Of a stretch of 64,000 bases of DNA, positions 1 to 10,420 are shown piece after piece. The stretch covers positions 21,302,001 to 21,366,000 of the forward strand of contig JARKIP010000022.1 in NCBI GenBank assembly GCA_029990175.1, written 5' to 3'. The position numbers and the translations under genes were made by a program. Source of the DNA: Petunia secreta. Its lineage: Eukaryota > Streptophyta > Magnoliopsida > Solanales > Solanaceae. The notes under the pieces are model-generated. The model did no database searches. It saw only the letters and a list, made by a program, of their open reading frames with translations, and was not told where the DNA came from. Position 1 is the first letter of the stretch. Each line of letters begins with the position of its first letter.

Positions 1-189
1 CTATTTCCGGGCAAGTTGAAGTCAAGATGGTCGGGGCCGTTTGAAGTAGTTCGTGTTACCGCACATGGAGCGGTTGAGTTGAGAGCCCCCAATTCAGAAA
101 AGACGTTCTTGGTGAATGGCCAAAGAGTGAAGCATTATTGGGGAGATTCGGTGAATCATCGTACCTCCATTACCTTGAGGGATCCATGA
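1..189 (+). CDS. Integrase C-terminal end (partial, Athila-like pol)
   Basis: The frame is open from the first base to a TGA at 187-189. The 62 residues include a SGPFEVVRV segment, which fits the GPF/Y-type C-terminal module of Ty3/gypsy integrases, followed by a basic tail with VNGQRVKHYWGD. This module contacts DNA and helps target integration. The catalytic core lies off the left edge, so nothing can be said about activity. No stop or frameshift is seen in the visible part. Confidence 0.75.
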   Translation, partial: LFPGKLKSRWSGPFEVVRVTAHGAVELRAPNSEKTFLVNGQRVKHYWGDSVNHRTSITLRDP

Positions 190-1359
190 TTGATAATCGT
201 CGTGCCACGACGTTAAATAAGGCGCTTCTCGGGAGGCAACCCGAGTTTGTACTTGTAATAGTTTAGTCGTTTTGTGTTTTACAGTGTCACGTGGTTTTTG
301 TTTTGTTTTGTTGTTTTTGTAGGTGTCAGGAGTGCTAAACGAGATGTAGTCGATGTATTTTGGTTCGGTTTGCCACTTGAAGGAACGTCGCACTACATCT
401 CATTCGAAAAGGACCTCATCTGCGATCTGGGGCGCTTTGAGGCATGCCTCGTGCTTGGTTTCGCGCTTGGAATAAAAATTCGGTACGACTAAAACTGTTC
501 GGGCGCGTTTGGGAGCGCCCCGCGCCTCCCAACGCGCCGAATAATCCAGAGAGCACAAAATCCAGGGCGCTTCGGGCGTGCGCCGCGCTGGCTATCGCGG
601 CCAGGTAAGAAATCTTTAAAATCCGGGTCAAACCGGGTTTTGACCCGTGACCCGGTTTTCCTTTCCCCCTTTTCACCCGATTCTCCTATTCTTTTCTTCA
701 TATTTTTCAATCAAAACACTCTCAAACTCTCCCAAATCACTCCTATTTCTTGCAATTCATCTCAAGTTCTTCTCCAATCATCCTAAACTCTTCAAGTAAG
801 TGATTATTCTCCTTCTCTTTCCGTTACATAGTAAGTTAACATCATCTTTCCATGTTTCAATCCCTAACTAGTGTGCACGCATGTTGACTAGAAATTGGTC
901 TTAATTGCTTATATTCATGAATTGTGCTTAATGTTTGGCTTGTATACTTGCAAAAAGGGATCTCCCATCAATTTGGGAGGGTTGACACATTAGTTTAGCC
1001 ATTGAAATTGCAAATTGAAAATTGTGCACACCAAGTGTTTGATAAAATGCCTCAACTATGAAAAATGCTTAACCTTGTGAATTCTTGAGTAGCAATGGTA
1101 TCACTAGGCTTAAGTTGAACATTGGGTGTCACACATACGTAGAATTGGCTATTTTGTAACCTCCACTAGCTTGATCATGAAGTCCACGCCCGTGGCAATT
1201 TTTGCAATGCTTGTTTTCGCTAAGTGTGGGGTCGCTCGTGGTTATGAGTTGAATTGTTGATGCATTTAATGAGCGATAAGTGTGGGGTGTTGACCCACCC
1301 AATTGACTTTGTGCTTGAATTGAAATCTCACATTGGCATTTTTGTTTGATGTAGGCACC
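190..1359 (+). other. Non-coding spacer between pol and the extra ORF
   Basis: No convincing ORF is present. Just after the pol stop a conserved-looking segment with GGGAGGCAACCCGAG occurs at about 228-244, as in other Athila-like elements. Two AAGTGTGGGG motifs lie at 1222-1231 and 1278-1287. GC content is raised at 490-600. Short frames here on either strand have no recognisable product. Confidence 0.5.
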
Positions 1360-2606
1360 ATGGTTAGAACATCCAACAAAGCGGTTTCTTCCTCTACCCG
1401 GGCTCCTAAAAGGTCACTACAAGCCGAGGCCTCATCGAGCAAAGCAAAGGGCAAGGCACCGGCCAAGCCCAAGGCCAAGGCTAGAGTTCCTAAAGATGAG
1501 GTGCCTATCCCAAGGCCCGGTGGTAGGATGAGGTTCGACCTCTCCTTTGTCAAGAAGGGCGAAAGCCAAACATAGTACAAAAACGTGCGGCTTTTGCGGG
1601 ATATATTCCCGAGTAAGCCATTGATGAGAGGAAGTTGATGCAGAAGTGCCGGGGTGTGAGAGAGGCCATTCACGCCTTGCATTGGGACTCGGTCTTTGAG
1701 AGTCTGGGCCGCGCTAACCTCGACCTTGTGCAAGAGTTCTATGCCAATTGGGACCCAACTGAAGCGTGGAAAGATGACGACATGGTCTCAATTCGGGGAA
1801 AGACGGTGAAATTGGATCACACTGCCTTGAACACCTTTTTGGGGGTAGAGGACCCGGATTATGACGAGCCGTGGGAGTTCATAAAGAGGCCTGATTACAA
1901 GGCCATGCGAGAGGCACTGTGTGGCGAGGGCTCCACTCATTGGTGGGAGTGATCTGAGACAGGTAGACACATACACATGCTCTTTTTGCAGTTCTTGAAG
2001 ACGACTCGAGTATGGATGAGGTTAATCAATGCACGCATTCTACCTGTGGGCCATTATTCTGAGGTCACCAAGACTCGGGCGTGCATAGTCTACTTCTTCA
2101 TGACCGGGAGGCCGGTTCAGCACAGGAATACGAAGAAGTGTAGCCGATTGTACTTTGGGAACATTCTCACCAGGTATCTAGAAAATAAAGGATTCCCGGT
2201 TGATGAGGTCGGGGATCGCATTGTCCCCGATATTGAGAGGACTTTTGATATCGCAGCGGTGAAGAGTGTGACAACCACCGCACCAGTGCGACTGACAGCG
2301 GACGAGTGGCGGAACACATAGGCCAATTTGTCCGTGCGTCAGTACCTGATGATGGAGCATATGGCCCTGCAGGCCGGCATGGATATGACTGTGCTTGATC
2401 GCGCAGTTCCTTTATTGGATTCTTCGAGACGCCTGCTGGGTATGACTCAGACGATGGTGCTACCCCCGGAGGAAGATGAGAGACCTGATTCAGACATCAT
2501 AGACCGTGATCCGAACAGTGATGGTGTGGAGACAGATGCAGAGGGAGGTGCCACAGACGTGGAGGAGGAGGATAAGGACCGCACTCCATCGCACCGTCCA
2601 TTGTAG
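1360..2606 (+). pseudogene. Broken Athila-type extra ORF (plant transposon protein domain)
   Basis: An ATG at 1360 opens a basic, Lys/Ala/Pro-rich leader that stops at 1573-1575. The homologous frame then resumes in phase 3 (from about 1620) and runs to 2606, interrupted by a TGA at 1950-1952 and a TAG at 2319-2321. The middle part (LVQEFYANWD, LDHTALNTFLGVEDPDYDEP) matches my knowledge of the 'putative plant transposon protein' domain found downstream of pol in Athila-like elements. The C-terminus is an acidic Asp/Glu tail. The role of this domain is not established; it is often called env-like by position only. One frameshift and two internal stops make it non-functional. Confidence 0.7.
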
Positions 2607-4371
2607 GCCGATTGGCCCTCAGGGAAGTTTTCTTTACCCTTTCACTTTCTTATTTTTAGCACTGAGGACATTGCTTGATTTAAGTGTGGGGTGGGGGAAC
2701 TCCCTTTATTTTTGAGGTTAGGGATGCATGTACCGTTAGGAGTTTTATTTTGTCACTTGACATTTTTAGTTCCTTTTTAGTATTTGCTTTTGTTTTATTA
2801 GAAAAAAAATGCAAAAAGATTTTCTTTATAGGCTTTGTAGTGGTACATGTCATCCACCCCCGTGGTTTTTCTTATGGCCTCGGTTCTTTTCCACGGGGAG
2901 GCCTTTGAACCGGGTTATTTTTTTATTTTTTAGGATTAGTATAGTATTAGTTGTTAGGTGCCTTTGATTTGTTTGATACCGGTGGACTTGAACTTATTGC
3001 ATGTGATACTTGTGGTGTCGTTTTGGTTTTAAAACTGTGATTCATGCCTAGAAAAAAATTGAATAACCCCCTTGAGACGCTTGAGTCCACTCACTTGACT
3101 TTGTTGTGAACCTTTGTGCATTAGTGCTTAAATTCCCACAAGTTGCACCCTATTTGCTTGATTGAGAGTTGTGATGGAGCCATTTTGTGTAGATCGTGTG
3201 CAATGTGTGTTGTGAGGCATATTCTTATTGTACTCCATGTTGCATATTGGTGTCTAGAACTTGCCCCGTGTGTGTGCAAAGCAAAATTCTAGGTTCGCTC
3301 TAGTCGGGAGATGATACAGGCTTTCTTGATTTGCCTTCTAGCCATTAATTGCCTACCCTTTTATATGCACCTTGGACTTGCTTTGTGACCATATTGACCT
3401 TTTTGTTGGCACCCACACCGCGAGCCTACCCACTTGTTCTAAATTTCTTTCTTTTGACCATTTACTCCTTAAGCACTTTAATTGATAATTTTATATTATT
3501 GTGGAGTTTGTGGTTGAAGTACTGGGAGGTTTTTGAGTTGAACCAATGAGGGAAATACTTGATAAATTGTGAAGTAGTTGAAGGAGCATTGGCAAGGTTT
3601 GAAAAGAATTGAATAGAAAAAATAATGAAAAAAAATATAAGCTAAAAAAAATTGAAAAATGAAAAAAAGAAAAGAAATGAATATCCATCCTCTAGTGTTG
3701 TGCTTAAAAGAAAAATTGCTACTTGTTGAAAAAGGTGTGTGTGAAATTTGTTGGGTAGTGAATTGGTTGGTTTTGAGGAGATGTGTGCTTTCATTGTATT
3801 GTGATGTATTAAAGTGCTTAGGGAGGTAGTCACTATTATCCATATTTATCCTACCAACCCCTTAGCCTACATTACAACCCTTTAAAGTCCTATTTAATCC
3901 CGATTGGAGTGAGCCTACATTAGTGGAGTCCTACACTACGGGCAAGCCTATGGTACATCATGTGTGACATGCGAGCCTTTCATGAGAGCGAGTGAATTCT
4001 TTCTATGCTATTGTCCCCGTTCTATTCTTGATATTCATTGTTGTGTATGATATTTGGGGGACACTCTCTTGCTTCATTATTGGTGAAGGCACACGGTTTA
4101 CATGAGATAGGTGAAGTCGTGGCTTCTTGGGTGAGTAGGTAGGGGTGACTTTGTGGGAGCATGGTTGCAATGAGTCGAGTTTGCGCATTTGAGTTGTCTT
4201 AGGGTGGTTGTTCTTGTGTTTTGAGTTTGTTATATTGTTGGCATGTTTGTTGGACCCATAGTAGTCATGTATGCATTTGTTCAATGGTCGGTATCAACCA
4301 TAGTCATAGGCAGACCTATTCTACCTAGGTTGGGGAGTCATTTGTGATTGCTCGAGGGCGAGCAAAGGTTC
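2607..4371 (+). other. 3' untranslated region of the Athila-like element
   Basis: About 1.75 kb with no credible ORF, T-rich on the + strand. A third AAGTGTGGGG copy lies at 2682-2691, right after the end of the extra ORF. An A-rich stretch at about 3,603-3,680 is low complexity. I see no other structure. Confidence 0.5.
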
Positions 4372-4384
4372 AAGTGTGGGGCGG
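4372..4384 (+). promoter_or_regulatory. Polypurine tract of the Athila-like element
   Basis: AAGTGTGGGGCGG sits immediately before the TGATGTTTGG start of the LTR, the position where plus-strand DNA synthesis is primed. It is the fourth copy of AAGTGTGGGG in this element and the only one next to an LTR. Confidence 0.6.
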
Positions 4385-5750
4385 TGATGTTTGGCATTTT
4401 ATGCCTATATTTCCTTAATATTTCCTCACGTTTGGATACTTTATTCGCACGTTTTCTAGTTGATGAGCATGATGTTGCACTGATTTTATGTCATATGATT
4501 GTAGGTTGTTATGAAGTGCAATTGAAGCTTTAAAGAGCATGATCAAGCAAGAAAAGGATGGAATTGGATTGAGGATTAGATCGAGCACACGAGGGCATGA
4601 CGCGACGCAAGCTGCGGACGAAGAAAAACTGGAATTGGCCTGGCGCCATGAGGGGCGCGCCGCACCTGCTGCAGCACCCAGTGTCCTCCGCGTTTTGTGG
4701 CGCAGGGCATGGCCGTTACGTGCGATATTCGACGGACTCTGCCTTGTTGCGCGCATTTTGAGGTGCGGGGTACCAGCTATAGCACCCCTGGAGCGTTTTT
4801 GGATTTCCTATTTCGTCTAGGCTTAGGCGTAACTATTTGCTAGGCTTTTGTAAACATTATAAATACCCTTCTACTTAGTTTTTGAGAGAGGTTCGGACTT
4901 ATGGAGCAAATTTGAGAGCGCATAACTTCTTGAACAAGGGTTTTTCTTCCTTCCATTAATTTATTACATCATTATTTCATTATTTCATCAAATCCTTGTG
5001 TTGTGATTATGAGTATGCGTGGCTAAATCCTTTGTTCTAGGGTTAGAGCGTTTCATGAAGATTGATGTTTGAAGATTGAATTCCACATATTGAATCCCAT
5101 AACGGATTATTTATTCTTTCTTGATTTCACTTGTTTAATTATTAGGGCCCGATAATTAGGCATTATCTATGGTTCTTAGATTGAACTCGAAAGAGGGAAT
5201 TTATGAATGCAATAAGAAAGAGTAGGACTAAATTGTGAACCTGGGCATCGGGTAATCAATTTGTGAGTAGGATAGACATATACTTGCTCGCCTAGCTTAA
5301 CTAATCACAGAATTAGTTAATGCGTGCACGTGATTCAACCCATAGACATATAGGGATTGGAGTATCTTGCATAGACCGTGAAGAATCGAAAGGTTTTCAC
5401 GGGTACATTTAACCTGTTAGTTAGTAATCCGGAATTCGAGGAGTGGAACCAATTGGAAAACTCAACTGGATTGGTCGTAGCTCTGACCCTGGACCGTCTC
5501 ATTAATATTGTTTACAACTAAAGTTTGCCCTATTGTTTGACTAAATTTCCACCATTTAAATTACTGTTCTTTAGTTAATAAAATTCTCACCATTAGAAAA
5601 GATCCCTGGATAGTTAGTTAGAAATTGTTTGTTAAGCGTCAGTCTACACTTAGTCCTCGTGGGAACGATACTTGACTTATCACTCTATTACTTGTCGACC
5701 GCGTATACTTCCGTGTGCTTTGGGAGCAACACTTATACACGCCAAAAATG
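4385..5750 (+). repeat. 3' LTR of the Athila-like element
   Basis: The LTR begins TGATGTTTGG directly after the purine tract and carries a TATA box (TATAAATA, 4858-4865). It ends somewhere between the CAACA at 5731 and the CGCCA near 5744; the exact end and target duplication are not clear. The usual primer-binding site does not follow, as expected for a 3' LTR. Its partner lies outside the window. Confidence 0.6.
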
Positions 5751-6479
5751 AGTCTTATATGGAAAGCTAATCGTTCTGAAGACGTAAGATCATGATCATC
5801 GCAGATACATAGCAATAATTATAGGATATGACAGAGCGATTGCAATATTGAAAGACGCAAATTAAAACTTTTGCAATCACAGGGTTACACGTCATCGTAC
5901 TTGATTACTTGCATTCAATGCAACGCATGCAAAGAGACACGGGATGAGTTACAGGCACACCTCTACGTCTTCTATCATGCCTCTTTTACTTCCTGACTGC
6001 TTACGAAAACACTCAGCAAGTGGGACAGACTGTGTGGGCGAAAATATGCCACATATGATTATAGGGATACAAGTCCAGCTGGCGAGACTAAACTTAGCCT
6101 ACAAGTCACCGGGCGTAGAGGATACATGCCGGTTCGTCAAGCCACGCCCGCTCCGCCAACGTAGGCATATGATGCAAGGTATATATTCCATCGCCTTAGG
6201 GTTTACAGTCTCCTAATTAGGGTTTTGTATTTACCACCGGCTTGAGTTTACAAGATCATGGCCTTATTAATCTTTGTATTTTTCCATAATTAGGACTAGG
6301 TAAATCTCTATTATAAATACCCATCCTTATATTGTATCGTACATCAAGTGATTCATACTGAATCCGGCTATTCTCATGGAGTAAAACTTATTACTTTCTT
6401 ATCTATTACTTTTCTCTCAAATTACTTACTTTTCCTGCGTATTTACTGTATTGCTTGTGGCCCCTCTAACAAATTTAAT
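5751..6479. repeat. Unassigned LTR-like fragment
   Basis: About 730 bases with no gene. A TATAAATA at 6312-6319 lies about 90 bases downstream of a TAGGGTTTTG stretch, and T/C-rich sequence follows, like the U3-R part of a + strand LTR. No partner copy, primer site or flanking duplication was found, so the family is unknown. Confidence 0.35.
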
Positions 6480-8021
6480 TATTTTACCTAATTGACAAAA
6501 TTTAGGCCTAAATAGGGTTTAAGTATGAAAGTCTTACCCTCGAGCTTAGCAGTGTAAGTATTGGCTCGGACATCATGAAAAACGGACCAATCATATTGCC
6601 ACGGTCTCCCTAAAAGCAAATGACAAACTTGCATCGGAACCACATCAAACACCAATTCATCTTGATAAGCCCCCACTTTGAATTTGATCAACACTTATTT
6701 AGCTACCCTCAGTTCTCCACATTCATTTAACCATTGTAATCGGTAGGGATGGGGATGATCATCATGGGCAGACCTATTCGTAAAACCAAAGTTTGGCTCA
6801 CCACATTAGCACAACAGCCCGAATCAACAATCATCGAACACACATTTCCTCTCACCCGACCGCATGAAAGAGATTCTCTCTTTGCACATCTTTATCTTCC
6901 TCTATACTCATGGCACTCAGATTCCTTCATACCACAAGTTCAGGTCTATCAGCTTCGGCTGCTTCATCGTTGTTTTCAACATAGCCAACATGGTCAACTT
7001 CTTCTCTATTTTCTTCCTCCGAGTCACTCATTTGTTCCCGAACGGTTCCATCATCAAGCAAGATCATAGCTCGGCGACTTGGACATTCGTTAGCCATGTG
7101 ACTATAACCCCTGCACTTATGACATTGAATAGATGAAGCGCTAGGAGTATTGAGTTGAGTTTTACCCCTATCTCCTTGGAGTCAGTTCTGGTCACTCATT
7201 TTTCGAAGGGTTTCTTCACATCCCGGCCGATGTTGGCACCTCTTGGATTCAGACTCTTCCATTCTTTGCCTCGGTTCAAATGAGAAGAAGTAGTTCTCCC
7301 TCAATACTGATTTACTTTGTCGTCCTTCACCCGTTTTTCAGCATCGATCGCTGCATGGAAAGCGTCGTCCAATATATAGAACACATGCATTCTCAGTTGA
7401 GATGATATCTCTCGATTCAGCCCATTTTTAACCCAATGATGGCTTGCTCCTCATCTTCTTCCATGTCAAGAGTCAAATGAATATTTTAAAACACGTCATA
7501 GGACTCTTAAACCAATTTGGATACTTGCTTCAAATCAAAGAGCTTCGGAAGTTGCTCTTGACGATGTTTAGCCGTCACATACTTAGCATCTATCACTTTT
7601 TTCAATTGTACCCAAGTAAGGTGCTCGGGTAAAGCATGCGTTCGTCTCATCCTCTTTTCGTACTCCCACCAAGTGAAAGCGTATGCCTCAAACTAAGCAA
7701 TGGCATAGGATGCTTTCATCTCATCAATCATCTCATTTGTTTCAAAGATTCGTTCCAAACAAACCTTCCAATCAAGATATTGGTATGGATCACTAGTTCC
7801 TCTGAATGGTGGAATAGTGATCTTGACACTGTTCAAGTTTGTATCACTACCACCTTGGGCTTGATCTGTATACTCATCATAATAATTATTAGCCTCGCAT
7901 TCAAGATTTCGATCAACATAAGCTCTTCGGCCTCGACCTTGAGTATTCCCACGGCCTCTTTGAGCCTGACCTAGGGGTAAATACGGCGACTCAAATTCAG
8001 CTTTGACCTCGGTATACTTGG
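6480..8021 (-). pseudogene. Decayed CRM-like gag-protease fragment (copy E)
   Basis: Read on the minus strand this starts in mid-gag (RGRGN near 7,950), passes through the capsid-like region and reaches a CCHC zinc knuckle (CHKCRGYSHMANEC, about 7,128-7,085) that binds RNA. It ends in the aspartic protease, where the active-site DSG is still present (about 6,825). The HLLLGRPWQYD segment lies at about 6,620-6,588. Stops and frameshifts are scattered through gag. There is no leader, start codon or primer site: the fragment abuts the LTR at 8,022 directly. It is closely related to copy D (10.4-12.6 kb) and more distantly to element F. Confidence 0.75.
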
Positions 8022-8775
8022 TGCAAGCTAATCAGAGAGAAGCTTAACAACCGAGCAAGAACGCGAAAATAACAAGAAATAAAGATAGAAGCTAGACAAA
8101 TATAAGCTTCAATCCAAACGAACCTAAGGAACTAGTCTCGGGGCTGCTTAGTTTGAGAATAAAGAATCACCTATACTAGGCAACAATCCTCAAGAAGACA
8201 ACCATGCTTCTTATAAACTAAATGATCAAAGAAGAAGTTGTTCAAACGGGTTTCACCGATTAACCCAAGTTCTTATAACAATCTCATGACGGGGTTCGGC
8301 TCACAATGGGGACATACTAGCAACAGCTATTTTCAATATTCATCAACGACTCACTATCAAATGAAATACTAAGGGGTTTATATAGACATACCCAAGGGTA
8401 AACTAGGAAATGGTCACAAACGACCAGTGAGAACAAGCTACGCAAGGCTGAGAGTTAAGTGTTCGGGCGCTTTTGTGCTCAGTCACTATTCAGCCTCAAA
8501 CACTTGAATTCGGACGCTCTCTTTCCTCGGGCGCTTTTGTAGCCCTCCGGTCGCTTCACTGCTCGGCGTCAAATTGTGTGTTCAGTCACTTCCTTCTCCG
8601 GTCGAGCTTTCAAATATTGCCTTCATATTTTGCGCTCGGCCGCTCAGCATTCAAACGGTTGCTTTCTCCCGGCCATGCAAGCTGAATGTGAACCTCATGC
8701 AAGAGCTTGGCTTGGCTTTGTGTCATCGGCCTCGATAGGTTGAATACTTGATCAGCACGGGTTCGGGCTACATCA
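8022..8775 (-). repeat. 3' LTR of decayed CRM-like copy D
   Basis: On the minus strand the LTR begins TGATGTAGCC right after a 13-base purine tract identical to that of element F. Its length (754 bases if it ends at the TGCA at 8,022) is close to the 762 bases of the F 5' LTR. The stretch 8,070-8,040 resembles the F LTR end (CTATCTTTATTT and CGCGTT). Several GC-rich short inverted motifs such as GAGCGGCCGAGCGC (8,630-8,645) lie where F has its palindromes. Confidence 0.65.
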
Positions 8776-9786
8776 TCCTCCCCTTCTTGAGAGGATTTCA
8801 TCCTCGAAATCGAATACTCTTCAGTCTCTGATGCTTGGCCTACAACATAAGGAGTTAAGTCAGCAACATTAAAAGTGTTGGAAACGTTATACTCACCTGG
8901 GAGGCCGACCATATAAGCATTGTTGCTGATCTTGCTCAGCACTTGAAACAAACCATCCCCTCGAGGAGCTAACTTCCCTTTCCTTTGGTTCGGGAATCTT
9001 TCCTTTTTGAAGTGAACCCAAACCCAATCTCCCTTCTTCAATTCCAGCTTCTTACGTCCTTTGTTTTTCTTGGATGCCACCTTGGCATAAGCTTCCTCAA
9101 GATTTTTCTTCACCTTGGCATGTAGCTCGAGCAAAGTAGTAGCTCGGCGGGTACCTTCAAAATCAATAACAACATCTCGAGGCAACGGGGTTAAATCAAG
9201 TGGAATCAAAGGATTAAAGCCATACCACACACTCAAAGGGAGTCATTCCAATCATTTGATGCACATTACGGTTGTATGAAAATTCCATCACGGGCAAACG
9301 ATCAACCCAGTTTCCGACCTTACCTTTGGTCATAGCTTGAAGTAGAGCTCCCAAGGTTCGGTTGACTACCTCGGTCAGTCCATCAGTCTGAGGATGGTGA
9401 GACGTCGAGAATAGTAATTTGATGCCAAGGGCACCCCGTAGATATTTCCAAAAATGACTCGAGAATTTAGAGTCTCGATCACTCATAATAGTACGAGGCA
9501 CACCATGCAATTTCAACACATTAAAAATGAACAAGGTAGCAACATGTCGTACATCATCACATTTTTTACAAGGAATAAAGTGAGCCTTTTAGAAAAAACG
9601 GTCGACTACGACAAAGATGCTATCATGTCCACCCCCAGACCTCAGTAACCCCATAACAAAATCCATAGATATATCAACCCATGGTCGATTAGGAACCGGT
9701 AACGGAGTATACAAACCATGAGGGTTGGACCTCGATTTAGCTTTCTTGCAATCCATACCAGCATTGCAAAGCTTTTCCACATCTCT
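8610..9786 (-). pseudogene. Integrase of copy D (5'-truncated, broken)
   Basis: The minus-strand frames show part of the N-terminal region (NPHGLYTPLP), the first catalytic Asp context (DISMDFVMGL), the second (MSDRDSKF) and the Glu context (TEVVNRTLG), then the GPF/Y-like C-terminus and VSNTFNVADLTPY. Integrase inserts the cDNA into chromosomes. The HHCC zinc-binding half is missing because the RT joins directly to this segment near 9,786. Frameshifts lie near 9,590 and 9,215. The last part of the frame, after the purine tract, runs into the LTR, as in element F. Confidence 0.75.
8776..8788 (-). promoter_or_regulatory. Polypurine tract of copy D
   Basis: On the minus strand this reads AAGAAGGGGAGGA and ends exactly where the LTR begins. 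It is base-for-base the same as 46,771-46,783 in element F, which ties the two elements to one family. Confidence 0.8.
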
Positions 9787-10420
9787 TCCCTAAGTGTTTC
9801 AAGAACGAGCCTTAAGTGTTCGACATGTACATCCATAGCTTTACTATAAACAAGTATGTTGACGAAGTAAACAACAACGAACTTATTTACGAACGGTTTA
9901 AGCACATGGTTCATCAATCGCATGAAAGTGCTCGGTAAGCTAGAGAGGCCAAAAGGCATCACTAACCATTCATAGAGACCGAATTTGGTCTTGAATGCAG
10001 TTTTCCACTCATCACCCGATTTTATTTGGATTTGGTGGTAACCGGACCTGAGGTTTATCTCTGGAAAACAAGAAAAACCACTCAATTCATCTAGCATGTC
10101 ATCTAATCGAGGGATAGGATGACGATACTTTACCATTATCTTGTTGACTGCTCGGCAATCAACACACATTCATAATGTTCTATCTTTATTTGGGACAAGG
10201 ATAATAGGAACGACGCAAGGACTCAAGCTCTCTCGAACTAAACCTTTGTTGAGCAATTCATCCACCTGCCGCTGGAGCTCTTTGGTGTCTTCGGAATTAC
10301 ACTGGTATGCAGGTTTGTTGGGCATTTGAGACCCCGGAACAAAGTCAATTTAGTTCTCGATTCCTCTTAGCGGAGGTAATCCATCTGGCTTTTTTTTCAG
10401 GAAACATGTCTCAGAAGTCC
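9787..10420 (-). pseudogene. Reverse transcriptase of copy D (inactive)
   Basis: The fragment has the fingers and palm of a Ty3/gypsy RT: MCVDCRAVNKI, YRHPIPRLDDMLDELSG and EWLVMPFGLSSLPSTFM. The catalytic box reads YFVNIL instead of YFDDIL, so both metal-binding aspartates are lost. An in-frame stop lies just before MCVDCR (about 10,170). After the thumb start (HLRLVLETLREE) the sequence jumps into integrase; about 1 kb that would encode the RNase H domain and the integrase N-terminus is missing compared with element F. Confidence 0.8.

Larger units (their letters stand above)
1..5750 (+). mobile_element. Athila-like Ty3/gypsy retrotransposon, 3' half
   Basis: This is the right half of an LTR retrotransposon that begins outside the window. 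In order it shows an integrase C-terminus, a long spacer, a broken extra ORF after pol, a second non-coding stretch, a purine-rich tract and an LTR. An extra ORF between integrase and the 3' LTR, plus repeated AAGTGTGGGG motifs, is typical of plant Athila-type elements. Assignment to Athila is from family knowledge and layout; no reverse transcriptase is present to confirm it. The right boundary is approximate. Confidence 0.75.

Noticed and set aside
4539..4820. 93-codon frame in the Athila-like LTR
   Set aside because: Ends just upstream of the LTR TATA box; U3 sequence without recognised similarity.
5944..6216. 90-codon frame in the LTR-like fragment
   Set aside because: No recognised motifs, and it lies upstream of a TATA box in a probable U3.
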